Positions 49,952 to 59,516 of a stretch of DNA of 64,000 nucleotides are shown piece by piece; within the stretch, counting starts at the first letter, position 1; each line of letters begins with the position of its first letter. The notes beneath the pieces were generated by a model. That model had not been told where the DNA came from and did no database searches. It was given only the letters and a program-made list of their open reading frames with translations. This stretch comes from Rhodococcus erythropolis NBRC 15567 (GTDB lineage: Bacteria > Actinomycetota > Actinomycetes > Mycobacteriales > Mycobacteriaceae): positions 124,001 through 188,000 of the forward strand of contig NZ_BCRM01000010.1 in the NCBI RefSeq assembly GCF_001552595.1, read 5' to 3'. The translations under genes and the position numbers were made by a program.

Positions 49952-50039
49952 ACCTCCGAATAGTGGTGACGATCTGCTCTTCGGAAGTTAGCGCGACGAA
50001 GTTCTTTTCGGGGGTGAATGTCCAGTCAGCGGAAACCGC

Positions 50040-52397
50040 TCAGCACACCCTGGTCAACAGGGCACATGGTCCGGCGGCGAAGACATCGCGCGCATCTGCG
50101 GACGTGACGGGTTGTCCGCTCAGTGCGTCGAGCCATTCGCCTTCGGGAAGGTCGATTCGTGTGTCTCGCCAGCCGTGCGACGAGAGTCCGAGCGAATGTC
50201 GCGTCGCCAGAGCAACGACCATGGGCGGATCACCTGCCGGGCCGCGCGAGAAGCCGACCAGATGACCGGATCCGGAACCTGAAGCGAAGATGGGCCGGTA
50301 CTCACCGTGATCGAACCACGAGGGGTTCTCCCGCCGCAGTGTCAGTGCCGTGCGAACGAGGTGCAACTTTGCGGTTCCTGTTGCGTCGATCGGCGCGGCG
50401 CCGGATTCGAGCAGTGATCGCCTCGTTCCGTAGTCGACAACGCGCCGGTTGTCCGGGTCGACCAGCGAGTCCTCCCACAGCTCCGTGCCCTGGTAGACGT
50501 CGGGAACTCCGGGCCCGAGGAGTTGGAGCAGCTTTTGGCCCAGAGAGTCCGCCCAGCCGTGACGCGCGATCCGGCCGACGAATTCGCTGACCGAATCAGC
50601 GACAGGTCCGTCGATCACCTCGTCGATCCAGCGGTGCACTGCCGACTCGAAGCCGACGTCCGGATCGTTCCAGGAAGTCCTGGCGCCGGACTCGCGGACG
50701 GCTTTCTCCGCATAGGCGTGTAAACGCTCGCGCAGCTCTGGAACCGAGGCTGCCGAGCGACCGTCCGCCGGCCACACGCCGATGATGTTCTGCCACAGGA
50801 ACAATCCGGTAAGCGGATCAGGGCTGGGGCAGACGTTTTCCCAGTCGCGAATCAGCCGGGACCACAGGGTCGGCACCTGAGACACAACACCGATCCGTGC
50901 CCGCACGTCCTCGCCGCGTTTGGTGTCGTGAGTGGACAGACTCGTCATCGCCCGCGGCCACCGCTTCGCTCGGTCCGCGTTGTGGAGATGGAATTCGGCG
51001 ACGGAGACGGCAAGTGATGCCGGGTTGCCGCCGACTTCCTGACGTGAGACCAGTCGCGCCGTCCGATAGAAGAGTCGATCTTCGACGGACTTAGCCATGA
51101 CGGCGCCGCACACCTGCTGGAAGCGAACCGCCGCTTCACCGCTGTTCACCAGGGATTGCGCCAGCACGTTGAACGCCGCTTCATGCCCGGGCGCCAGTTC
51201 GTGCATGTCGCCGACGATGCGAGCGGCCAAACCGGCGAGGGGACTGTAGTCGGATCGATAGACCGGCATCCGAGCGATCGCGACGACAACTGCGTCGTTC
51301 AGTTCGGTCTCACTGCAACGACTTCCGGTTTCGCGTCGGATTGCGCGCACGAGTCTGCGAACCTCGGGTGCAAGGTCACCGCGCCCGGTGTCGCGTTTGA
51401 ACTGACGTTCGGTGTGATGCAACCACGTACTGTCCCCGTCGTCGCCGGTCAGATCTGCGGAGAGTTCGGTCAATTCGAGTTCGGCGGCGGGATCGACGAA
51501 AATGCCGCCCAGTTGATTGAGTGCGTCGTATCCGGTGGTGCCGTCGATCGGGAGCAGCGGATCGAGTGGTTCCGTATGGCCGAGGATCTTTTCGATCACG
51601 AGCCACTGATCTGGTCCGATCAGTTCCCGCAGGCGCCCCAGATACTCCGCCGGATCGGCGAGTCCGTCCGGGTGATCGATGCGAACGCCGTCGATCAGTC
51701 CTTCATCGACCCACGACTTCAATTGCCGATGGCAGAGTTCGAAGACTTTGGGGTCCTCTTGGCGCAGTGCAGCGAGTTCGTTGACGGCAAAGAACCGTCG
51801 GTAGTTGATGATTCCGGCGTTCCACGGTACGAGTCGGTACGACTGCCTGGAGTGGACCTCCTGTGGAGATCCGAATTCGGTGCCGGAGGCGACAGGGAAG
51901 CGGTGCTCGTAGAACGCGAGAAGTGTTTCCTCACCATCCTTCTCGACAGTCAGTGCGTCGAGATCGTCCTGGCTGCCCAGCACCGGGAGCGAGAGTTTGC
52001 CGTTGGCCCCGTTGTCGTCTGCCCAGTCGATGTCGAAGAAGTCCGCGTACTCCGACGACTGCCCGTGCGTGAGAACGTCCCACCACCAAGCATTTTCGCG
52101 AGGTTTGGCGACACCGACATGGTTGGGGACCAGATCGACGATCAGGCCCATCCCACGTGATCGAACCGCGCGCGATAACTCCACCAAAGCCTCGCGGCCA
52201 CCAAGTCCTTCGGACACGGTCGTCGGATCGGTGACGTCGTAGCCGTGCGTCGACCCGGACGTCGCAGTGAGGATGGGGGAGAGATAAAGATGTGAGACCC
52301 CCAATGCCTCGAAGTAGTCCACCTGTGCGGCCGCATCACGAAGAGTGAATGCATCCGGTCGCAACTGCAGTCGGTAGGTGCTGGTTATCGGGGCCAT
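50040..52397 (-). CDS. treY: Maltooligosyl trehalose synthase TreY
   Basis: GH13 enzyme that isomerises the reducing-end alpha-1,4 bond of maltodextrin to the alpha,alpha-1,1 bond. The 785-residue product starts with the family PITSTYRLQLRP, and has LYLSPILTATSGSTHGYDV, GLIVDLVPNHVGV, DGVRIDHPDGLADP (nucleophile region) and WLVIEKILGHTE (Glu acid/base), then STHDTKRGEDVRARI. ATG 52397 is chosen because GAGGGAGA precedes it; GTG 52403 is two codons upstream. It follows treX by 13 bases. Confidence 0.95.
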   Translation of the reverse strand: MAPITSTYRLQLRPDAFTLRDAAAQVDYFEALGVSHLYLSPILTATSGSTHGYDVTDPTTVSEGLGGREALVELSRAVRSRGMGLIVDLVPNHVGVAKPRENAWWWDVLTHGQSSEYADFFDIDWADDNGANGKLSLPVLGSQDDLDALTVEKDGEETLLAFYEHRFPVASGTEFGSPQEVHSRQSYRLVPWNAGIINYRRFFAVNELAALRQEDPKVFELCHRQLKSWVDEGLIDGVRIDHPDGLADPAEYLGRLRELIGPDQWLVIEKILGHTEPLDPLLPIDGTTGYDALNQLGGIFVDPAAELELTELSADLTGDDGDSTWLHHTERQFKRDTGRGDLAPEVRRLVRAIRRETGSRCSETELNDAVVVAIARMPVYRSDYSPLAGLAARIVGDMHELAPGHEAAFNVLAQSLVNSGEAAVRFQQVCGAVMAKSVEDRLFYRTARLVSRQEVGGNPASLAVSVAEFHLHNADRAKRWPRAMTSLSTHDTKRGEDVRARIGVVSQVPTLWSRLIRDWENVCPSPDPLTGLFLWQNIIGVWPADGRSAASVPELRERLHAYAEKAVRESGARTSWNDPDVGFESAVHRWIDEVIDGPVADSVSEFVGRIARHGWADSLGQKLLQLLGPGVPDVYQGTELWEDSLVDPDNRRVVDYGTRRSLLESGAAPIDATGTAKLHLVRTALTLRRENPSWFDHGEYRPIFASGSGSGHLVGFSRGPAGDPPMVVALATRHSLGLSSHGWRDTRIDLPEGEWLDALSGQPVTSADARDVFAAGPCALLTRVC

Positions 52398-52410
52398 GTG
52401 CACGTCTCCC

Positions 52411-54750
52411 TCAGGCGGTTCTGCGAAGTACCGTCAATGCTCGCGCTTTTACATCCAATGTTGTTCCGGCCTTGATCACGGTATCGCTCTCACCAGTGGG
52501 GACCGAGGTGTCGAGTACGACGGTCCACTCCGACGCGTAGTCCGCGTTGGGGGTGGAGAATTCGAGGTCTTCGTAGTGAGCGTTGAAACACAGGAGGAAC
52601 GAATCTCCCGTGACACGCTCGCCGCGGTAGTTCGGTTCCGGGATCGCGTCGCCGTTGAGAAAGACGGCCAACGACTTACCGAAACCGCTGTCCCAGTCGG
52701 CCGGAGTCATCTCCTCGCCCGACGGCGTGAGCCAGGCGATGTCTCGGCCCTGATCGCCACTTCGAATGGGTCGGCCCTCGAAGAATCGACGACGCCGGAA
52801 GACCGGGTTCTTGGCGCGCAAGGCAATTGCGCGCTTGGTGAACTCGACGAGGTCCGCATTGGTTTCCGCGAGAGTCCAATCCATCCATGACAGTTCCGAA
52901 TCCTGGCAGTAAACGTTGTTGTTACCCTGCTGAGTTCGGCCCATCTCGTCGCCGTGAGCAAGCATCGGGGTGCCCTGGCTGAGCATCAGCGTAGCCAGGA
53001 TGTTTCGGCTCTGACGTCCACGCAGTTCGAGGATTTCCGGGTCGTCTGTGGGGCCTTCGACGCCGCAGTTCCAGGATCGGTTGTGCGATTCGCCGTCGTT
53101 GTTGTTCTCGCCGTTGGCTTCGTTGTGCTTCTCGTTGTACGAGACGAGGTCGTGCAGGGTGAAACCGTCGTGGGCGATGACAAAATTGATGCTCGCGCCG
53201 GGGCGACGTCCGGTCGCCTCGTAGAGATCAGAGGATCCGGTGAGGCGGGAAGCGAACTCGCCCAGCGTTGCCGGCTCACCACGCCAGTAGTCGCGGACGG
53301 TATCGCGGTACTTACCGTTCCATTCGGTCCACAGGCCTGGGAAGTTGCCGACCTGGTAACCGCCTTCGCCGACGTCCCACGGTTCGGCGATCAGTTTCAC
53401 CTGACTGACGATCGGATCCTGTTGCACCAGATCGAAGAAGGCGGAAAGGCGGTCCACGTCGTGCAGTTCACGGGCGAGTGTGGAGGCCAGGTCGAAGCGG
53501 AAACCGTCGACATGCATTTCGGTGACCCAGTACCGCAGCGAGTCCATGATCAATTGCAGGGTGTGCGGATGACGGGCATTGAGGCTGTTGCCCGTTCCGG
53601 TGTAGTCCATGTAGTGCGCTTCGTCGCCGTCGACCAGTCGGTAGTAGGCGGCGTTGTCGATTCCGCGGAAGCTGATGGTCGGCCCCATGTGGTTGCCCTC
53701 GGCAGTGTGGTTGTAGACCACGTCGAGGATCACCTCGATACCCGCCTGGTGGAAACTGCGCACCATTGCCTTGAATTCCGCCACGGCCGCATCGGGTTTG
53801 GCGGCCGAGGAGTAGTCGGTATGTGGAGCAAGAAAGCCGAAGGTGTTGTAGCCCCAGTAGTTTCGCAGTCCCTGATCGAGCAGCACCTGGTCGTGCATGA
53901 ACTGATGGACCGGCATCAGTTCGATCGCCGTGACACCCAGATTGGTGAGGTGCTCGATGATCACCGGATGCGCGAGTCCGGCGTAAGTGCCGCGCAATTC
54001 CTCCGGAACTCCGGGGTGCGTCGCGGTCATACCCTTGACGTGCGCTTCGTAGATGACCGTCTCGTGGTACGGACGCTTCGGCGAGCGGTCGGATGCCCAG
54101 TCGAAGAACGGATTGATGACGACGGTCGACATCGTGTGACCGAGCGAATCATGCTGGGGGAAAGGGATGGTAGCGGGTTCGTCGACGAGCGGTTCGGGAT
54201 CGAAGGGTTCTGGGTCGAGGCTCTCGTCCGATTCCTGATCGTCCGTGGGTGACTCGTCTTCGAGGCCCACCTCGCCCGATTCGGCTTCCGAACTCGTTTC
54301 GTCGGTGGCTTCTTCCGGCTCCACGGCAGGATTTTCGTCGTCTCCAGCAGGTTCGGGGTCCGCCGCCGACTCGACATCGTACGAGAACAGTGAACGGTCT
54401 CCGTCGAAGTCTCCGTCGAACGCTTTTCCGTACGGGTCCAGCAGGAGTTTGCTCGGATCGCAGCGCAGACCTGCAGCCGGATCGTACGGCCCGTGCACGC
54501 GGTAGCCGTATCGCTGGCCGGGGGACACGGACGGAAGGTACGCATGCCAGACGTAACCGTCGACCTCGTCCATCCGAATGCGGGTTTCGGTGCCGTCCTT
54601 GGCGATCAGGCACAGTTCGACGGCTTCGGCGACCTCGGAGAAGAGCGAGAAATTGGTCCCCGCGCCGTCGTAGGTGGCACCGAGTGGGTACGCACTGCCA
54701 GGCCATACCGGGATGGGAGTGGCTGAGGGCGCGCTCGGCGGTTGATCCAT
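52411..54750 (-). CDS. treX: Glycogen debranching enzyme TreX/GlgX with an acidic insert
   Basis: GH13 isoamylase-type debranching enzyme feeding linear maltodextrin to TreY. The 779-residue protein has an N-terminal CBM48 domain (YPLGATYDGAGTNFSLFSEVAEAVELCLI), then motifs GVTAIELMPVHQFMHD, VILDVVYNHTAEG, DGFRFDLAST (nucleophile), LIAEPWD and FVIAHDGFTLHDLVSYNEKHNEANG. Residues about 127-195 are a very acidic insert (over 25 Asp/Glu, many Pro and Ser), between the CBM48 and the catalytic domain. Without it the length matches normal GlgX (about 710). Confidence 0.95.
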   Translation of the reverse strand: MDQPPSAPSATPIPVWPGSAYPLGATYDGAGTNFSLFSEVAEAVELCLIAKDGTETRIRMDEVDGYVWHAYLPSVSPGQRYGYRVHGPYDPAAGLRCDPSKLLLDPYGKAFDGDFDGDRSLFSYDVESAADPEPAGDDENPAVEPEEATDETSSEAESGEVGLEDESPTDDQESDESLDPEPFDPEPLVDEPATIPFPQHDSLGHTMSTVVINPFFDWASDRSPKRPYHETVIYEAHVKGMTATHPGVPEELRGTYAGLAHPVIIEHLTNLGVTAIELMPVHQFMHDQVLLDQGLRNYWGYNTFGFLAPHTDYSSAAKPDAAVAEFKAMVRSFHQAGIEVILDVVYNHTAEGNHMGPTISFRGIDNAAYYRLVDGDEAHYMDYTGTGNSLNARHPHTLQLIMDSLRYWVTEMHVDGFRFDLASTLARELHDVDRLSAFFDLVQQDPIVSQVKLIAEPWDVGEGGYQVGNFPGLWTEWNGKYRDTVRDYWRGEPATLGEFASRLTGSSDLYEATGRRPGASINFVIAHDGFTLHDLVSYNEKHNEANGENNNDGESHNRSWNCGVEGPTDDPEILELRGRQSRNILATLMLSQGTPMLAHGDEMGRTQQGNNNVYCQDSELSWMDWTLAETNADLVEFTKRAIALRAKNPVFRRRRFFEGRPIRSGDQGRDIAWLTPSGEEMTPADWDSGFGKSLAVFLNGDAIPEPNYRGERVTGDSFLLCFNAHYEDLEFSTPNADYASEWTVVLDTSVPTGESDTVIKAGTTLDVKARALTVLRRTA

Positions 54751-54807
54751 GAATCAGACCCTATCGGGTGCAGCCGATCGAATCTTGTCGACTGTCTACG
54801 CCGCTGA

Positions 54808-56100
54808 TCACCGTTTCGCCTGGCTGCGGGCGGTTGCAAGCATTCCGGCTGTGATCTGTTCCACCTCCGCGTCCGAACACAGGTACGGAGGCATCGCGTA
54901 CACCAGGTTGCGGAACGGTCGAAGCCAGACCCCGGCGTCGACGGCCGCATCGGTGGCGCTCTGCATCTCGACCGGCTGCTCGAGTTCGATCACCCCGATT
55001 CCGCCTTTGACTCGAACATCCACCACCCCGGGAATTGTGACGGCTTCGGCGAGGCCTCGAGTGAGGCCACGTTCGAGGGTTGCGACGTCACGCCGCCAGT
55101 CCATTGCGAGCAGAAGTTCGGTCGACGCGACCGCGACAGCGCACGCGAGTGGATTGCCCATGAAGGTGGGGCCGTGCATCAGTCCGCCGCCCTCGCCGGC
55201 AGTGATGGTCTCTGCGATCTCCGTGGTGCACAGCGTTGCCGCCAGACTCATGTACCCGCCGGTCAGTGCCTTGCCGACGCACATGACGTCGGGACTGACG
55301 CCGGCATGATCGGCGGCGAACAGTTCACCGGTGCGTCCGAATCCGGTCGCGATCTCGTCGAAGACCAGGAGGACTTGGTATTTGTCGCAGAGGTTACGGA
55401 GGTCGATCAGGTATGCCGGGTCGTGAAAACGCATTCCGCCGGCGCCTTGGACTACCGGTTCGACGATCACCGCGGCGAGGTTCTCGTGATGCTCGGCCAG
55501 CAGCGTTTCCAACTCCTGCACGTATTCGGGGAGATAGTCCGCCGGGGGAGTCTGCGCGAAGACCTGAGGGCGAAGGACGTCGGTCCAGAGAGAGTGCATG
55601 CCGCCGTCGGGGTCGCAGACGCTCATGGGGGTGAATGTGTCGCCGTGATATCCGCCGCGCCAGGTCATCAAACGATTTTTCGACGGTTTTCCGAGGCTCC
55701 GCCAGTACTGCAGGCACATCTTGACTGCTACTTCGACGGCCACCGAACCGGAGTCGGAGAGGAACACTTTGTCGAGGTGAGGTGGTGTGATGTCGACGAG
55801 TAGTCGCCCGAGGCGAGCGGCGGGTTCGTGCGTCAGTCCGCCGAACATGACATGACTCATCTTGCCCAGCTGCCGTGCAGCAGCAGTGTCGAGCACGGGA
55901 TTGCGGTATCCGTGAATGGCGGCCCACCACGAGCTCATACCGTCGACCAATCGGCGGCCGTCGGAGAGCGTGAGGGTAGCCCCCTGGGCAGAGTCGACGA
56001 TCAGCGGACGAGTCGACGCGGGAAATGATCCGTACGGATGCCAGAGGACATCGGCATCGATGGCGGAGACGTCATGGGGATCAAGTCCGGTTGTGAGCAC
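54808..56100 (-). CDS. bioA: Adenosylmethionine-8-amino-7-oxononanoate aminotransferase BioA
   Basis: Fold-type I PLP aminotransferase using SAM as amino donor to make DAPA in biotin synthesis. The 430-residue protein has the N-terminal [15 protein letters not shown], the [17 protein letters not shown] site, [14 protein letters not shown], and the [15 protein letters not shown] segment with the PLP Lys in [13 protein letters not shown] start at 56100. It is divergent from bioF with a BioQ-like operator between. Confidence 0.95.
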   Translation of the reverse strand: MLTTGLDPHDVSAIDADVLWHPYGSFPASTRPLIVDSAQGATLTLSDGRRLVDGMSSWWAAIHGYRNPVLDTAAARQLGKMSHVMFGGLTHEPAARLGRLLVDITPPHLDKVFLSDSGSVAVEVAVKMCLQYWRSLGKPSKNRLMTWRGGYHGDTFTPMSVCDPDGGMHSLWTDVLRPQVFAQTPPADYLPEYVQELETLLAEHHENLAAVIVEPVVQGAGGMRFHDPAYLIDLRNLCDKYQVLLVFDEIATGFGRTGELFAADHAGVSPDVMCVGKALTGGYMSLAATLCTTEIAETITAGEGGGLMHGPTFMGNPLACAVAVASTELLLAMDWRRDVATLERGLTRGLAEAVTIPGVVDVRVKGGIGVIELEQPVEMQSATDAAVDAGVWLRPFRNLVYAMPPYLCSDAEVEQITAGMLATARSQAKR

Positions 56101-56121
56101 GGATGCACCCTAACCATTGAG

Positions 56122-56136
56122 TTGAACGGTGTTCAA
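56122..56136. promoter_or_regulatory. BioQ-like operator between bioA and bioF
   Basis: Palindrome TTGAAC-GGT-GTTCAA, which fits the TGAAC-N3-GTTCA motif bound by the TetR-family biotin repressor BioQ in mycobacteria and corynebacteria. It lies two bases before the bioF ATG and 21 bases before the bioA GTG, so it can control both divergent genes. Confidence 0.8.
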
Positions 56137-56138
56137 GT

Positions 56139-57284
56139 ATGGTCGGAAAAGTGAACACCTCGCTGAATTGGCTCACTGCCGTCGAAGCGGACCGTAGGGC
56201 CGCTGGACTGCGCCGCGAACTCCGTCCTCGCACGGTCGACTCCCCGTTGATCGACCTGGCGTCGAACGATTACCTCGGACTCGTGCGGCACCCCGACGTG
56301 ATCGAGGGTGCAACGGCGGCTCTGCGCCGTTGGGGCGCGGGCGCCACGGGTTCGCGTCTGGTCACCGGCACCACCACCGAACACGAACTGCTCGAAGTCG
56401 AACTGGCCGAGTTCGTCGGGGCGGACTCCGGACTGGTCTTCTCTTCCGGCTACACAGCCAATCTCGGCGCGGTGACGGCGCTCTCGGGTCCCGGATCGTT
56501 GATCGTCTCCGATGCGGGATCGCATGCCTCACTCGTGGATGCCTGCCGCCTGTCACGTGCCCGGGTTGCGGTAGCTCCGCATTCGGACGTGAGCTTTCTC
56601 GCCGACACGTTGCGCAGCAGAGTGGAAGAGCGAGCGCTGGTCGTCACGGATTCGGTCTTCAGCGCCGACGGAGACCTCGCGCCGCTGCGGGAGATGCATC
56701 AGGTGTGCCGCGAGTACGGGGCGATCCTGCTGGTCGACGAGGCGCATGGCATCGGTGTGCGCGGTGCCGGTGGACGTGGACTCGTCCACGAGTCGGGCCT
56801 GGCGGGTGAACCTGACGTCGTCGTGACGGCAACGCTGTCCAAGTCGCTCGCCAGCCAGGGCGGAGTTGTACTCGGCGACAACAAGATTCGCGCGCATCTC
56901 ATCGACGCGGCAAGAACGTTCATCTTCGACACCGGTCTCGCTCCCGCCGCTGTCGGGGCGGCCAGAGCTGCACTCGCCGTACTCCAGCGCGAGCCGACGC
57001 GAGCGCTCGACGTCCTGGCCCGGGCATCCGAACTCGCCGACGTCACCGGTGCACCGTCGCCTGAATCTGCTGTCGTCTCGGTCGTTCTCGGCGATCCGCA
57101 ACGGGCGTTCGATGCCGCGTCGGCGTGCCGGGATCAGGGGTTGCATGTCGGTTGCTTCCGCCCGCCGTCGGTTCCGGAAGGAACGTCACGGCTGCGTCTG
57201 ACCGCACGAGCGACGCTGTCCGCATCCGAGATGGAGCAGATCGCTCTCGTACTGCGCGACGTCTTGGCCGGTGCCCGAGCATGA
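56139..57284 (+). CDS. bioF: 8-amino-7-oxononanoate synthase BioF
   Basis: PLP alpha-oxoamine synthase that condenses pimeloyl-CoA/ACP with L-alanine. The 381-residue protein has [68 protein letters not shown] (ring-binding Asp and His) and the PLP Lys in [12 protein letters not shown]. The start is close to the BioQ box, so the message may be leaderless; GTG 56151 is a possible alternative. It overlaps bioD by four bases. Confidence 0.95.
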   Translation: MVGKVNTSLNWLTAVEADRRAAGLRRELRPRTVDSPLIDLASNDYLGLVRHPDVIEGATAALRRWGAGATGSRLVTGTTTEHELLEVELAEFVGADSGLVFSSGYTANLGAVTALSGPGSLIVSDAGSHASLVDACRLSRARVAVAPHSDVSFLADTLRSRVEERALVVTDSVFSADGDLAPLREMHQVCREYGAILLVDEAHGIGVRGAGGRGLVHESGLAGEPDVVVTATLSKSLASQGGVVLGDNKIRAHLIDAARTFIFDTGLAPAAVGAARAALAVLQREPTRALDVLARASELADVTGAPSPESAVVSVVLGDPQRAFDAASACRDQGLHVGCFRPPSVPEGTSRLRLTARATLSASEMEQIALVLRDVLAGARA

Positions 57285-57964
57285 GCATTTTCCTGGTGAC
57301 CGGAACGTCGACCGACGTCGGAAAAACAGTGGTGACAGCCGCATTGGCATCGGTGGCCTTGCAGTCGGGCAAGTCGGTTGCAGTGCTCAAACCGGCCCAG
57401 ACCGGCGTCGACGTGGACGGTGCGGGTGATCTGGCCGAGATCGAGCGTCTGACCGGTGGCGGCGTGACGCTGGTCGAGTTGGCGCGGTATCCCGAACCTT
57501 TGGCGCCGGATACTGCTGCCCGTCGAAGTGGTCTCCCGTTGTTGGCGCTCGACGACGTAGTCCGAGTCGCTCGCGACCTGGACACCACCCACGACTTGAC
57601 CCTGATCGAAGGTGCCGGCGGCTTGTTGGTTCGGTTGGGGGTGGACGGGTTCACCGCGCGCGATCTCGCCGCAGCTCTGGCAGCACCGGTAGTGCTGGTG
57701 GTTGCGTCCGGCCTGGGCACGCTCAATCACACCGCTCTGACCGTGGAAGCGCTGGGTGCATCCGGTGTGGAATGCGCCGGGTTGGTGATCGGTTCGTGGC
57801 CGCAGGAACCGGACCTCGCCGAGAGATGCAATCGCGAGGATCTTGTCTCGGTCAGTGGTGTTCCCCTTCTCGGGTTGATGCCTGCGGGAAGTGGCAGCGA
57901 GAGTGTCCAAGAGTTTGCTCAGACCGCTTGGGGCGCGCTCGGTAAATCTCCTTTGGCCATCTGA
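57281..57964 (+). CDS. bioD: Dethiobiotin synthetase BioD
   Basis: ATP-dependent carboxylase that closes the ureido ring of dethiobiotin. From ATG 57281 (ATGA overlap with bioF) it has 227 residues: the P-loop [19 protein letters not shown] at 4-22, LKPAQTGVD, and [13 protein letters not shown]. No bioB is found downstream in the window, so biotin synthase must lie elsewhere. Confidence 0.95.
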   Translation: MSIFLVTGTSTDVGKTVVTAALASVALQSGKSVAVLKPAQTGVDVDGAGDLAEIERLTGGGVTLVELARYPEPLAPDTAARRSGLPLLALDDVVRVARDLDTTHDLTLIEGAGGLLVRLGVDGFTARDLAAALAAPVVLVVASGLGTLNHTALTVEALGASGVECAGLVIGSWPQEPDLAERCNREDLVSVSGVPLLGLMPAGSGSESVQEFAQTAWGALGKSPLAI

Positions 57965-58041
57965 CGCCGTAACATCCGATTTGTCTGCATCGATAGCCAA
58001 GGCACAGTAGGGCGAATTGTGAGTAGGTCAGCCGAATGTAG

Positions 58042-59457
58042 GTGGTGAGCACGGTCGAAAAGTCGTTGTCGTCATCGGCCGTACGTCGCACACTGCTTAT
58101 CGGCGTAGTCGTCTTCGCCTCGTGCCTGGTCGGAATTCTGAGCCGCCTACCGGGCACGCTTGCTGTCTTCTGGCCGGCCAATGCGCTGCTTCTCGGGATT
58201 CTCTTTCGATCGCCGCGCTCGGCCACACCGCTCACCTGGATCTGCGCTGCAGCCGGCTACGTTGGAGCCGACCTCATCACGGGCGGGGCGTGGGAGTCCA
58301 CGGTGTGGCTCAACGCGGCCAACATCGTCGGTGTTGCGAGTGGCTTTTACGCCTTCCGCTGGGTGGGCGGCGACGATCGTCGACTGACCAGTATTCAGTC
58401 CGTCGGCTATCTCGTGTCGATGACTGTCGTGGCCGCGTCGATGGCGGCGCTCGTGGGCGGAATCGCGAACCGCGTGCTGTTCGGCGGGCAGTGGTGGGAC
58501 GGCTGGTTGCTCTGGTTCTCGAGTGAGTTCGTCAACTACATGACCATCGTCCCGTTGGTGCTGAGTTTCCCTTCGCTTCGGCGGGTGGATCGAGACCCGA
58601 AAGCTGTTGCCACACTTCTGCGTCGATCAGTTGTTCCGACAGCGCTGCTGGCCATCTGCATCATCTTGGAGTGGGTGATCGGCGGCGCCGGAGCGATCGC
58701 GTTTGCCATGCCGGCGCTGGTGACTGCCGCTTTGCTCACCAATGTCTTTGTCACGTCGGTGCTCACCGCCGCATCAACTGCCTGGACGTTGGTACTGACG
58801 GCCGACGGGCATCTCGGATTGTCCAGCGAAGGCGTCTCGCCCGTCAGTGCGTCCGTCCAGATCGGATTGTCGTTGCTGGCGGTAGCGCCGATCGCGGTGG
58901 CGTGTGTGATCCTCGAGCGCCGCCGCGCGCTCGAGGCACTCACACAGGCCGTCACCCACGACGATCTCACCGGTGCGTTGCGCCGGGACGAGTTCTTGCG
59001 GCGAGGCGGCAGCGTGACGGGTGCGCCCGATCCGCGTCGCCACTCTGGTCGTCCGGTGAGCGTTCTGATGATGGATCTGGATCACTTCAAGATGGTGAAC
59101 GACAACCTCGGTCATCGCGCCGGCGATACCGCGTTGGTGAGTTTTGCCGATCAGGTGCGGCGGAACCTCGATGACAAGCATCTCTTCGCCCGGTTGGGCG
59201 GTGAGGAGTTCGTCGTACTGATGGCCGGCGTCGATCTCGAGGGTGCGACCGAAACGGCCGAGATGATTCGACGCGCACAAGCGGAGAATTCGTCGGCGGT
59301 GTTGGGTGAACTCGGGCCGACGGTCAGCATCGGCGTCGCATGTTCACCCCACGGCGACGCAGACCTGACGCAATTGGTCGATTGCGCCGACGAGGCGTTG
59401 TACCGAGCGAAGAAGCTGGACCGGAATCGAACCGTGGCGCTCACGGTCGGTAGCTGA
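58042..59457 (+). CDS. Membrane-bound diguanylate cyclase (GGDEF)
   Basis: 471-residue protein. Residues about 10-290 contain roughly eight membrane helices of MASE1-like character (PGTLAVFWPANALLLGILF), and residues 300-470 form a GGDEF domain with the intact active-site motif LGGEEFVVLM and SVLMMDLDHFKMVNDNLGH. The RxxD inhibitory site normally five residues before GGDEF is absent (the corresponding residues are DDKH). It should make cyclic di-GMP. GTG 58042 or 58045 are both possible starts. A strong terminator follows. Confidence 0.9.
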   Translation: MVSTVEKSLSSSAVRRTLLIGVVVFASCLVGILSRLPGTLAVFWPANALLLGILFRSPRSATPLTWICAAAGYVGADLITGGAWESTVWLNAANIVGVASGFYAFRWVGGDDRRLTSIQSVGYLVSMTVVAASMAALVGGIANRVLFGGQWWDGWLLWFSSEFVNYMTIVPLVLSFPSLRRVDRDPKAVATLLRRSVVPTALLAICIILEWVIGGAGAIAFAMPALVTAALLTNVFVTSVLTAASTAWTLVLTADGHLGLSSEGVSPVSASVQIGLSLLAVAPIAVACVILERRRALEALTQAVTHDDLTGALRRDEFLRRGGSVTGAPDPRRHSGRPVSVLMMDLDHFKMVNDNLGHRAGDTALVSFADQVRRNLDDKHLFARLGGEEFVVLMAGVDLEGATETAEMIRRAQAENSSAVLGELGPTVSIGVACSPHGDADLTQLVDCADEALYRAKKLDRNRTVALTVGS

Positions 59458-59460
59458 AGA

Positions 59461-59500
59461 AACACGTGCGGACCCGCATTCTTGCGGGTCCGCACGTGTT
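59461..59500. terminator. Strong bidirectional terminator after the GGDEF gene
   Basis: Perfect 17-bp inverted repeat AACACGTGCGGACCCGC (59461-59477) and GCGGGTCCGCACGTGTT (59484-59500) with an ATTCTT loop, between convergent genes. Confidence 0.9.
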
Positions 59501-59516
59501 GGTGGAATCCAGCGAA

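Noticed and set aside
52954..54252. Plus-strand open frame of 432 codons opposite treX
   Set aside because: Shadow of the debranching enzyme, with Val/Asp/His-rich translation and no motifs.
59278..59457. GGDEF protein as a degenerate receptor
   Set aside because: The GGEEF motif and metal-binding MDLDHFK segment are intact, so an active cyclase is more likely than a receptor.
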